From Rugalucina vietnamica (taxonomy: Eukaryota; Mollusca; Bivalvia; Lucinida; Lucinidae): DNA of 64,000 bases. Below, piece after piece: positions 23,960 through 33,453 of this stretch. A program made the position numbers and the translations under genes. Within the stretch, counting starts at the first letter, position 1, and each line of letters starts with the position of its first letter. Below the pieces are notes generated by a model. The model saw nothing but the letters and a program-made list of their open reading frames with translations, searched no databases and was not told the DNA's origin. Location of the stretch: contig OZ024873.1 in the NCBI GenBank assembly GCA_964017185.1, positions 44,874,760 through 44,938,759 of the forward strand, written 5' to 3'.

Positions 23960-24980
23960 ATATATTGCCATTAAATTGCGAATTTCCGCAAAAACACAGC
24001 ATTATATCGTCGAATTAATTGTGCAATACGCAAAACTAAATTAATACCATAGAGCAGATCACCACATAATTTCAATGACAAAAACTATTACGAGAAATTT
24101 TATAACGATGCGGATGGTATAGCGAGATAAATAAAACGTGGAAACGTAGTACTTATCTAACTATTACAAGGTTTTAATGGTGTGATAACTTTTTTTTTGT
24201 TTTATACGTTTTTATGACAAAATGGTATCTCGAGAAAAAAATATTAGGGGGGTACCTATACGCTTCCATACATATACGCTTCCGTACTCGAAACATATCT
24301 GTTATTGACATTGTCTCTACTAGTTTTAGTTTATGACATTTATTTTACTATTTCGTTAAACATCGGCTGGAAAACAAGGTATTGAATTTAAGTTTACAAA
24401 ATGAAATCGACGTTCTTGCATATATTACGCTAAATTCAATTTCACCGTATTAGTAGATAAAGCATCAGAATGCCGTATGTTTTCGAAAAATGGTCAATTA
24501 ATGTTAGAAAATTATTTTTGATTAAAAATGTCGACCAACTTTCCCAAACCCCCCAAATACACTAACAAAGTCAACCCAGGGGTACAGGTGCGCCGGGTCA
24601 CGTGAAGTGACGTCATTACCCTGTCTCGTGCATGAACGTCTGACGTCATTGTTTTAAAATGACAATGGCATTTTAATTACAAAAGGATCAATGTTTATTC
24701 GTACAAAATTTTATATTAATCGGTTGACGCAAACTTATTTTACAGCATTTGTATACGTACTTTCCGATCGCCCCTCGTATAGTCTATGTTTGTTCAAAAT
24801 ACAAAGCGTGGCCATAGTATGCACGAGTAGTTCTTAAATAACCATAGCAACCAACGTTGTCGACCAAATTTAATGAAACATGCTCCGAAGAGAGATCAGA
24901 TGTGTATCTTGTAAACAAAAGTAGTAAACTGGAGCCAGTCAATAGAGTTTATAAAATAAGAGAAAAGTCTCAATCATTAT
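23960..24980. other. Gene-free stretch with a copy of the GGTACCTATACG repeat
   Basis: 24245-24295 (ggggggtacctatacgcttcc) resembles the ends at 1401-1458 and 5966-6028. No gene is supported in the rest. Confidence 0.45.
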
Positions 24981-24984
24981 TAGA

Positions 24985-25560
24985 TCATCCTCGCATCTTT
25001 GCTCAAAACATTGATTGTGGGTACACGTTAGAACCGCCTCGCTAAATAAATGTTTTGGATCAAAAATAAGAAAAATAGGTATATCCCTGCATACCTCAAT
25101 TTTGCTATATGAAAGTAGGGTATAAGGGAATAGATATCATACGGAAATGTTATCCTGATGCTGGTTACGCACCATTGTAATAGCTCAAGCTGGCTATCCT
25201 GCATCCGCGTTCGACTTTTATCAGGATGGCATGCCCCCGTCAACCCCCCCCCCACACACACACCCACACACACTTAAACCCCACTTTTATATGGTCGAAC
25301 AGGGAAGTACACGGGAGTACCTTATCTTCTTATTTTTGCTCCAAACATAGACTGTCAATGTGTGTACTCGTTAGAACCAAATCGCCGAGGCGGTTCTAAC
25401 GTGTGCTCACGATCTATAACTAGAACAAAAAGTAAAACATAATATCAAATATTTTCATGTGAAAATTTTCAATTTTGTAAGCAATAAAAATTTATGTATA
25501 CTTCATGGGTATGTTTTCATAATGTTTTTCAAACCATGCCGTGCATCTTGATCGGGGGTA
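24985..25560 (+). repeat. Two copies of the GGTTCTAAC palindromic repeat family
   Basis: Copy one (about 24985-25140) has gctcaaaacattgattgtgg, cgttagaaccgcctcg and gatcaaaaataagaaaaata. Copy two (about 25325-25540) has ctcgttagaaccaaatcgcc with the inverted gaggcggttctaacgtg, then aacaaaaagtaaaac. The centre is a hairpin (gttagaacc..cg / cg..ggttctaac). Relatives occur at 41848, 53353 and 60170. Confidence 0.7.
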
Positions 25561-26434
25561 GTCACATCAATAAAGAAAGCGTATAAATAAAATAAAGCGA
25601 AGAGAATCAAAGCAAAACATACAATGTTGATGAACAATATAAACGGTTAAGAAACGACAGACCCATCCCACCATATGTCTGACAAGCATTCTTCTAAGAC
25701 TACGCTGTTCAAATACGTACCGGACGCTTGAAACATTCAGATGACAGTTGAGCCGCCGCATATGAAAAACAGCAACATGCACAGGCGAAAACATATGCGC
25801 AAATCAGCTGTACAGTAGCTGTACAGATAATCAGCGCCATTATTTCGCTAAACGGATAGCGTAATTCCTCTGACTTATATCCAAAAATTCAGACCTAGTC
25901 GGAACCCCAATTGTTGGTTTTCTCAACCCTTGGCTCAATGTTAGTTTAAACATATTTATTCAAATAAATCACATACATATATAAATCATACATTTACATG
26001 CAATACAAATTAGGGTTAGAATGGAAGCTTAGAGCTTATTTAATTCTTCTCCTGACACATACGAGGAAATAACAGACATAATGGCGAGCGGTTTAACGTA
26101 TGTTGTGTTTTCCAAAAAAAGTGTATGTGTATATAATGTGATATGTAAACAAATATTTTATAATTCTAAGAATTTAACTGAGCATAAAGGTGTAGACGTT
26201 TAGGATTAGTCTAATAATTCAGGGTTAAATCATGTTAAATATTTCCGTAAACAGCTTATGAATAAATTATAACAAACTAAATCAAAGTGCCTACGTATGT
26301 CTAGGTATGTATAGAGAACTAGTAAGTAACAGAAGAAAGTCAAGACAAAATAAAGATGGATAGTAAAAAGAATTGCCATGAGTGGGTCCGTTGGGATGAT
26401 TTGGGTTTTACATACTGGTAATTGCATTGCAGCA

Positions 26435-29400
26435 TTAAAATCGTTTACTTTCTTTAATGTAATTGTGAACAGCTTCAAAAATCGCAATATTTGCATTGTA
26501 AGGTAGTATGTTACTTCCATATAGTATGACATGTAAAGAAACCTGAGTGTACCTGGAGATGATGTTGATGAGATCAGTGCGCTGGTTCCGGTAAAGGTGA
26601 CATGATAGAAAGTAATGTTCCGTGTTTTCAACTTCTCCACATCGACATAACGGCGAGTCAGTGATGTGACTGGTACATAAGTCGTGATTAAGCGAACTAC
26701 ATCTCGTCCTGAGACGAGTGTGCAAGATTTGGAGCTTTCTAGATCCTGAGTAATAGTATTTCGGTACATGTCGGTCTCTGTTATTCAAGTTTCTTTTGAA
26801 GATATTTAGAGATTCGGAATTCCGGACGTGTGAAGGCAGTTTGTTCCATTCTCTGACTACAGAAGGAAGAAAAGATTCATAGTAGGATTTGGAGCTAGCA
26901 GGTACCATCCGGATGTCGTTAGAGTTACGCAGGTTATATGAAGAGACTCTATTAACAAGTGGCGGTACAAGAGAAGAGAGATATGGAGGTGAAAGACCAT
27001 TTACCATTTTATAAAATAACGTTAACTTGTGTTTTCTTCGCCTTTCTTCCAAAGTTTCCCATTTGGTTTCCTTATTTAACTCTTCAATTGAGACCAGTTT
27101 CGTTGTGCCAGTTACTATTCTCGCAGCCTCATTTTGGATTTTTCCGAGCTCTTCTTTCTCATACTGAGTGCAGTTATCCCATACTGTGTCGGCATACTCT
27201 AAGATAGGTCGGATGAATGTAGTATAAATAGTTTCAAGAGACTTTCTGTCGAAATCGAACTTCAGCTTCCTCATGGCGTTAACCCTTGACCAAGCTTTTT
27301 CTTTAACATAGACTATGTGTTTATGCCATGATAGGTCCTTTTGGAAGATGATACCCAGGTGTTTGTGCGAATCTACTTCGAGTATTTGTGTACCGTCCAT
27401 TAGGAGGGGAGGATGGATAGGTTTCAGAACTTTACGTGACGCAAGAAAGGCTTCTGTTTTGACAGGATTAAAGCGGACTAGCCATCTTTTGGCCCATGCC
27501 ATTATCTTATCAAGATCAAGATTAAGAAGTTCAGCTGCGGTATCCGGATTTTCAACAACAAGGAATAAACTTGTGTCATCTGCAAAGAGACGTATATTAC
27601 AGCCTATGTCTTTGACGATATCGTTAATAAATAGGAGAAAGAGTAATGGGCCAAGAATTGAACCCTGAGGAACGCCGGCCCTAATTTCGTTCCACTTCGA
27701 CTCAGCACCAGGTAGGACGACTCTCTGTTTTCTGTCAGACAAGTAAGAGCGAAACCAACTTAGAAGAGAACCTCTGATACCAGCAGCTTCTAGCTTAAGG
27801 AGAAGACCTTCGTGCCAAACACGGTCAAAGGCCTTGCTTACATCACAAAATACTACTCGTACTTCCTTTTCAGTGTCAAGAGCTTGGGAAAATGTGTTAT
27901 AGAGAAATGTAAGTTGGTTTACTGTTGAGTCGCCGGGGATAAAACCAGATTGCAGAGAGGTAAGTATGTGGTTTTCGTGAAAGTGCGTATATATGTGTTT
28001 AAATACAACCCGTTCAAAACATTTTTCAGGAGTACACAGAAGAGAAATAGGACGGTAGTTGGAAGGGGACGATCTCTCGCCACCTTTAGCTATCGGAGTC
28101 ACGTGAGACCGCTTCCAATTCTCAGGAAATGCGCCTATTTGAAGAGAGCGATTAAAGAGACTACAGAATGGTACAGATAATTCTGTTGCTAGCTCACGAA
28201 GCACACGATTGTTTATTCCATCTGGACCTGCTGCTTTACCCAGAGGAAGTGATTTTAAGACTGTTTTAACTTCATCGGGAGTGATATGTATAGAATTTAG
28301 TTCAGATAGAACATCGTAACTTTCAAACTGTGGCAGTTCAACACCGTTATCATCGATTAGTGTCTGATCACGAAAAAAGTCATTTAAGATATTGGCCTTG
28401 TCCGTTTCATCATCTGCAATAGTGCCGTCTTTTATCAAAGGAGGAACAGAGCTTTTTGAATTTGGTGCTATAACTGACTTTAAAGTACGCCACCAGTCCT
28501 TGGAGGATAGTGAGCCATTTTTAAGCTTATCTGCGACTTTGACCTTAAGAGATTGTTTGGATTCCCTAATTAAATGAATTACCCTGTTTCGTAGTTGTTT
28601 GAACTTAGCCCAGTGATTAGGAGAGTTTGTAGTTTTAGGCTTTTTAAATGCTCGTTTGCGCTTTCTAATGAATCGCTTTATTTCCATATTAATCCAAGAA
28701 GGCTCATCTGGTTTTATACGAGTTTTTCTATTCGGAATACATTCCTTAGCAATTGCAATTATATGATTTGATATATTTTCTGCATATTTAGTTATGTCTG
28801 TGTCATATAGAGTATCCCAATTTGTACGTGATGCTTTTTCTCTAAGGCTGTTGTAATCTCCTCTTTCAAAGGACCAAGTGTGGCGTAAAAAGGATTTATG
28901 CTTGGGTTTGGTAAAATTGCAAATCCCATAGATAGGACAGTGGAATCTTACTTGTTGCGTTAGAAAAGGATCTCCAACTCCTGTATAGAGAAGATGATCA
29001 GAGTTACTTGTAAGTATTAGATCTAATAAAGAAGGCGTGTCATCGAAAAAATGAGTTGGTTCGTCAATAGTCTGTTTTAATGAATACTGTTGACAGAGGT
29101 CATTAATTTTGGAGGCGGATCGTGCATTTAGCATATTAAAATTGAAATCTCCCGTAATTAGTATATTTTGAATCCCAGTATCAGTTGCTAGGTGAATAGA
29201 ATTTTCGATTGTTGTAAGGTACGCGGCTTTCGAGCTTGGTGGCCTATAGAAAAGGCCGAAAAGTACATGTTTGTGGTTCAGAGTAAGTTCTATCCACATG
29301 CATTCTATACCCTGAGGTTCTAAGTCCATGCGGCGAGTATAATGTAAGTTATCACGGACATAAATCATTAACCCGCCGCCGTCTTTATCTCCTGGCCTAT

Positions 29401-29941
29401 CTTTACGCTCTGGAGAATGATAATGCTGCAAGAAGAGGTCATTATCAGACACATTGTCATTGAGCCACGTCTCGGAGAAGGCAAGGATATCCAGGCCACA
29501 TAGTTCCGCAAATAAAACGTCTAGCTTATGAAACACACTCTGTACGTTGTAATGAACAAATGAAAGATGTTTTGAAAAGTCAACGGCACTGAGAATAGAG
29601 GCTGTAGATGTCAAAGATGTATCAGATGATACAGAAGAGGGACCTGGGTTAGGGTGGATATCTCCTGATTGCTGCAGAAGTAGAGTTATCCATAGTATAA
29701 GTGTAGTTATTAAGAATATAAATGAGACTGAGAGAGTGAAACAGAAGTTTGATTGGTAGCGTTTCCCGGGAACGTAACGTTTCTGGCAGTTATGTTTGGT
29801 GCACATATAAGCAAGGGCGTTAGTATTAAGAATGTGCGATTTCACCGAATAGCATGATGCTGCATTGAATAAAAGCCAAAATATTACTAAGAGGTGAGTA
29901 AGTAGGTACATATTTCCGCTGCACTTCCTATACGTATGCAT
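26435..29941 (-). CDS. LINE ORF2: endonuclease-reverse transcriptase with signal/TM N-terminus and 2A-like motif
   Basis: 1168 residues, open throughout. Residues 11-30 (MYLLTHLLVIFWLLFNAASC) look like a signal peptide and 68-89 are a second hydrophobic segment. Residues 93-101, GDIHPNPGP, match the 2A ribosome-skipping core D-x-x-x-NPGP, with His where strong 2As have Glu. The APE-type endonuclease spans about 126-340: N132, E157 in SETW, GDFN at 264-267, H334 in HCPI (the usual Asp before this His is replaced). RT spans about 555-830: AGPDGI, FCDVSKAFD (D700), GVPQGSILGP and FADD at 786-789. The C-terminus has a Cys/His cluster, C1099-x-C1101, H1109, C1114. 2A-like motifs at this position are known in invertebrate APE-type LINEs. 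Confidence 0.93.
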   Translation of the reverse strand: MHTYRKCSGNMYLLTHLLVIFWLLFNAASCYSVKSHILNTNALAYMCTKHNCQKRYVPGKRYQSNFCFTLSVSFIFLITTLILWITLLLQQSGDIHPNPGPSSVSSDTSLTSTASILSAVDFSKHLSFVHYNVQSVFHKLDVLFAELCGLDILAFSETWLNDNVSDNDLFLQHYHSPERKDRPGDKDGGGLMIYVRDNLHYTRRMDLEPQGIECMWIELTLNHKHVLFGLFYRPPSSKAAYLTTIENSIHLATDTGIQNILITGDFNFNMLNARSASKINDLCQQYSLKQTIDEPTHFFDDTPSLLDLILTSNSDHLLYTGVGDPFLTQQVRFHCPIYGICNFTKPKHKSFLRHTWSFERGDYNSLREKASRTNWDTLYDTDITKYAENISNHIIAIAKECIPNRKTRIKPDEPSWINMEIKRFIRKRKRAFKKPKTTNSPNHWAKFKQLRNRVIHLIRESKQSLKVKVADKLKNGSLSSKDWWRTLKSVIAPNSKSSVPPLIKDGTIADDETDKANILNDFFRDQTLIDDNGVELPQFESYDVLSELNSIHITPDEVKTVLKSLPLGKAAGPDGINNRVLRELATELSVPFCSLFNRSLQIGAFPENWKRSHVTPIAKGGERSSPSNYRPISLLCTPEKCFERVVFKHIYTHFHENHILTSLQSGFIPGDSTVNQLTFLYNTFSQALDTEKEVRVVFCDVSKAFDRVWHEGLLLKLEAAGIRGSLLSWFRSYLSDRKQRVVLPGAESKWNEIRAGVPQGSILGPLLFLLFINDIVKDIGCNIRLFADDTSLFLVVENPDTAAELLNLDLDKIMAWAKRWLVRFNPVKTEAFLASRKVLKPIHPPLLMDGTQILEVDSHKHLGIIFQKDLSWHKHIVYVKEKAWSRVNAMRKLKFDFDRKSLETIYTTFIRPILEYADTVWDNCTQYEKEELGKIQNEAARIVTGTTKLVSIEELNKETKWETLEERRRKHKLTLFYKMVNGLSPPYLSSLVPPLVNRVSSYNLRNSNDIRMVPASSKSYYESFLPSVVREWNKLPSHVRNSESLNIFKRNLNNRDRHVPKYYYSGSRKLQILHTRLRTRCSSLNHDLCTSHITDSPLCRCGEVENTEHYFLSCHLYRNQRTDLINIISRYTQVSLHVILYGSNILPYNANIAIFEAVHNYIKESKRF

Positions 29942-30673
29942 AACGGTTCCTGTGCTAGCCTTGTTTAAAATTACGAAATTGTGAGTAGCAGATACAAAAA
30001 TAGCTCAGAAACCGTAAAACATACATATCTAGAATATACAACAATGATACAACTCTTAAAAAGACCAACTAGTATTATATCAACCCACGGACCACACTCA
30101 TGCGTCTTTCTATGATACAAAGAAAATGAATACAAAAATAAGAATACAGCATAGCAAAGACAAACAAGTAAGAGAATAGGCATGATCATATCATGGAGTA
30201 GACGGAGGCAATTTCAATTTATTTGTGTTTGAGATGCTCGTAATATTCTATATTCTGATTAGACATGCGTGAAAAATAGCTAACATTTTGTTATTACATT
30301 ATATAGGAAATCAAAATTTTTTAAACCTGTAGAATGTGTTTTAGGTACAGGTACGTTGAAAATTTTGGTGATTCATTTTTTTGGTTTCAATTAGAAAAAA
30401 AATGCTACTGAGATGCTAATAAGAGGACATATTCGACGACGTTAGTTTAGAAAATATCTTGGGTAGAGCTATGTTGTTGTTCGCTTTCAGTTATTTGTTA
30501 TAAAAGTATGTGTCGTCGCTCTACACACATTATTCGCCAGCAGTAAACAGAAAAACGTGCGGTTCATATTCGTTTATGTGTTGATAATGAGGTCGTAAAT
30601 ATCAGTACAAATTGGAGAATTTCGGTCAAAGGCAGTATGTCAAGATTGAGAAAAAACGTTTCAACCTACAATG

Positions 30674-31066
30674 TTATCTAAACAATGAATTAGGGTCATT
30701 TGCATTGGGTGTGCATTTGTCATTATTTCTGAAAAACTTTGTTTTCAACATAATTCTAGCAAAACAAGTTAACAAGACAGCAATTGAGGAATACATGAAA
30801 GTACATATAATCAACATAAACATGACGAACATATTTACAAGACGGTAATCGGCTACGTAATAACATAATACTAGGAAAATGGAAATGCAGACAGTGGAAT
30901 AATCAAACAAAAGTCCTACACATGGTATATATTCACAAAATATTCTACTGTAAGATGGACGGGAACTTGGGCATATTTTTGAAACATTTGGGAGAACTAG
31001 TATTTTGACAAAATAATACGACTTTTTCATATATATGTACACGTATCGTAACGCTAGGTACAACAA
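30674..31066 (-). CDS. Small hydrophobic ORF in the LINE inter-ORF spacer
   Basis: 130 residues, with long hydrophobic runs (VCISIFLVLCYYVAD, MFVMFMLIICTFMYSSIAVL) that could form two membrane helices. It lies between ORF1 and ORF2 on the same strand. I do not recognise it. The region is AT-rich, which favours Phe/Ile/Leu/Tyr codons, so this may be a chance frame. A second hydrophobic frame (29971-30189, 72 residues) lies 30 bp upstream of ORF2. Confidence 0.25.
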   Translation of the reverse strand: MLYLALRYVYIYMKKSYYFVKILVLPNVSKICPSSRPSYSRIFCEYIPCVGLLFDYSTVCISIFLVLCYYVADYRLVNMFVMFMLIICTFMYSSIAVLLTCFARIMLKTKFFRNNDKCTPNANDPNSLFR

Positions 31067-32080
31067 GATCGGACCTAACTTTTGACAAGGGACAATGTAA
31101 CCGAATTTATGACAGTCACATGAGTGTGCAAGACCATGGCTTAATGTACACTTGACTTAGTATACAGTAGAAATCAATTAATCAAATGCGATATCATATA
31201 CTTGACTACCGTGAGAAAACCTGTTCACCTTGCTGAAGGGTATTACATACAGCTAGATCAGTGAAACACATATGTTTGGAACAGAAAGAGCAGCGGTCTC
31301 AATATGCTAGTCAGGAGACACCGGGCAGCAGACATGCGCTTTCTGTTGTTGTTCTATGTTACAACAAACACCACAGTAAATGATCTATCAGAGTAAGAAT
31401 GTACGAGGTCAAAAACCTCTGAATAATAGTAAAAAATGATAACAACTGAACATGCATATAGATGTTGGAATCGATAGCTTCTAAATAATACAAGTACAAT
31501 TATATGAACATGCATAACAATTACATGTATAAAGATGAGTATGTATCTTTCGTAATTCTACTGGAAATATCATAGCATTGAGCAGTGTTTTTTCTGGAAA
31601 AATATCATAGCATTTTGTGCTTTACATATTAAAAATTTACAAACATAATTTTTGCAAGTTATCTATTAATGCTCTCAAGTATAACTGTGCAGGCGTTTCT
31701 CATATATGGTCAAGATATTGTTTAACAGGTATAACAGTTAGATTCACTGTGACTAACCTATACAGCCAATAGTAACTTATTCAAGTAAGCATAGACGTTA
31801 AAAAACCTGTGAGAGCTCCATTGCCTTGAGAAAACAACTCGGCTACATTGAGCAGTGGAATCTCTACTAGAGACTACGTTTATAAAGCGGTCATTATAGG
31901 AAATGAAAACATGTGCTTATCATGAATGCCCAACATTAGTTTATTTATTTATTTTTAACATGAAGTAAGTCCTTTTATTTCAACCCGCCCCACGAACAGT
32001 CAAGCAGACACAAGTTAATATATGGGTTATGCAAACGGTCATCACGGCAGGGTAATGGTATGTACAGTATATTTCCAAAA

Positions 32081-33013
32081 TTATGCGAACAACCCTGAAT
32101 GGTCCATTCTACCGACACCGGCGTAACCTCTGCCTCTGCCTGATCCATGAGCACCACCACGTCCGCGATACTGTCCGCGATTCTGTCCTCGATTCTGTCC
32201 TCGATTCTGTCCTGGAATAGCAGGCGGGTTTGGATTCATTACCAAGTATCCGAACTGGAATAAGTCACTCACAATACTTATTCTGTGAACCAAATCGTCA
32301 TTGTCTTTCACCAGAATATTGCCGTCTGAAGTCCAGGCACCTTTAGCTAGTTCCAATTTCGTGAGTTTTCTAGACTCGAACAACAGTGAACTTCTCTATC
32401 TTGTCAAGTCCTCATTGACAAATTCTCCATTGTGACCAGAGTCCTTGAGCTTGGTCCTCAGTTTGTAGAAGTTCTGCCTGCTACGGTATGTAGCAAACTT
32501 CACGATTATATCCCTGTGCCTTGTTCCCATCTTGTTTGGATTCCCAACCCTGTGACATCTGTCGATATCTGCTAGCTCAATACTCGATCCGATGTCGGCC
32601 GCCATCTTCATAACGATGTCGTCAGTACTCTCTAACGGCAGTTCCTTGACCCCAGAAATGCGCAAACATTTACGGCGGCTATATTGCTCTGCCTGATCAC
32701 ATTTGCGCTCAAGAAGATCGACACGTTCTCGTAGCTCTTGGTTTTCGATCACCAGTTCTTGATTCTTTTTCTCTACCTCAGATATGTTATCCTGGATACC
32801 CTTGAGTACGCCATCTACAATGCCGTTAACCAGAGTCAGTATCTGACCCTGGAAGGTATCAGTCAACAGTGCAGAGAGCTTTTCCATCTCCGACTCTGTC
32901 ATGATAATGTGTGACGAGGGGTCTGATGCCGCCATGGCTGAACCAGAATCTAGCACAGGAGCCGGCTCCGAATCTGATGCTGGTGATATAGGCAAAGTCT
33001 TATTCTTTTTCAA
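32081..33013 (-). pseudogene. LINE ORF1 (coiled coil, RRM-like, RGG-like tail), one internal stop
   Basis: There is no ATG at 33013; the first plausible Met is MAASDPSSHIIM near 32935. The order is a Ser/Pro leader, a coiled coil (NISEVEKKNQELVIENQELR, RVDLLERKCDQ), then EQYSRRKCLRISGV, DIDRCHRVG, RDIIVKFATYRSRQNFYKLR and FVNEDLTR, the RNA-binding core typical of L1-type ORF1 proteins. A TAG at 32396-32398 interrupts the frame, which then continues in the same register with LLFESRKLTKLE, AWTSDGNILVKD and a tail with three GQNR units and RGRGG. ORF1 proteins coat LINE RNA. The single stop may make this copy non-autonomous for ORF1. Confidence 0.8.
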
Positions 33014-33039
33014 ATCAATGACAAACTCTCAATGGCTCA

Positions 33040-33180
33040 ATGTTCCTGCAGGTGATTGGGTTAAAACTAAGCATGTAGACTATCGCATCACATTTCAGTA
33101 ATAATACGTTTGTAACGATGATTTTTTTCTAAACTGAAAAGAAAAATCATTCCTTCCTATACGTTTCTTAAATTTGTAAA
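33040..33180 (-). pseudogene. Fragment of a second Penelope-like element
   Basis: 33053-33178 (gattgggttaaaactaagca.. to ..gtttcttaaatttgta) matches 7522-7652 of the larger Penelope copy, with small deletions. It corresponds to the C-terminal part of its RT protein. The LINE's target-site duplication abuts it, so the LINE inserted beside or into this older fragment. Confidence 0.8.
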
Positions 33181-33229
33181 TATAAATATATTTATGTCTT
33201 GCGATCCCCATTGATTTTTAATTCGCTTT

Positions 33230-33437
33230 GCGATACGAGGGTTCCGCATTTAGACGCCACCTTGACTATTTTTTACTTTAAGCGACGCAAGTTACGCAAA
33301 TGACGTTGCTGACGTAACGTGGTTTAACGTCGTTGCCAGGCATTTTCAGCCCGACGTTGAAAATCGAAGCAGCGCTTTAACAAGTCAAGACGAAAGTTTT
33401 GTTGAAATCTATTAAAATTCGAAGAAAAAAAAACTCG
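33230..33437 (+). promoter_or_regulatory. Probable promoter and 5' UTR of the seven-exon gene
   Basis: The 200 bp before the ATG at 33438 is the most CpG-rich non-repetitive stretch nearby (gcgacgcaag, gacgttgctgacgtaacg, taacgtcgttgcc). A CRE-like TGACGTAA lies at 33310-33317. A partial RFX X-box-like element, GTTGCC-A-GGCATT, lies at 33332-33344; only its left half matches well. No TATA box is evident. Promoter assignment is inference from position and composition. Confidence 0.45.
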
Positions 33438-33453
33438 ATGGCTTCTGGATACT
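33438..33453 (+). CDS. Exon 1 (start codon, 16 coding nt)
   Basis: atggcttctggatact is followed directly by the consensus donor gtaagt at 33454. It codes MASGY plus the first base of a codon that exon 2 completes. Chosen because it is the first ATG with a strong donor in the right phase and lies just after the CpG-rich stretch. Confidence 0.6.

Larger units (their letters stand above)
25942..33027 (-). mobile_element. Near full-length CR1/L2-like LINE
   Basis: The minus-strand element is bounded by the 12-bp direct repeat TGGCTCAATGTT (25930-25941 and 33028-33039), taken as the target-site duplication. Its 3' end (minus strand) is gaataaatatgtttaaact, directly against the duplication. It contains ORF1 (32081-33013) with one internal stop, a 2-kb spacer, ORF2 (26435-29941) without any stop, and a 3' UTR of about 0.5 kb. 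It sits next to a Penelope fragment at 33040. The intact ORF2 and exact duplication suggest recent insertion. Such elements copy themselves by target-primed reverse transcription. Confidence 0.85.

Noticed and set aside
26959-28577. Plus-strand ORFs over the LINE
   Set aside because: They are antisense shadows of the 1168-residue ORF2.
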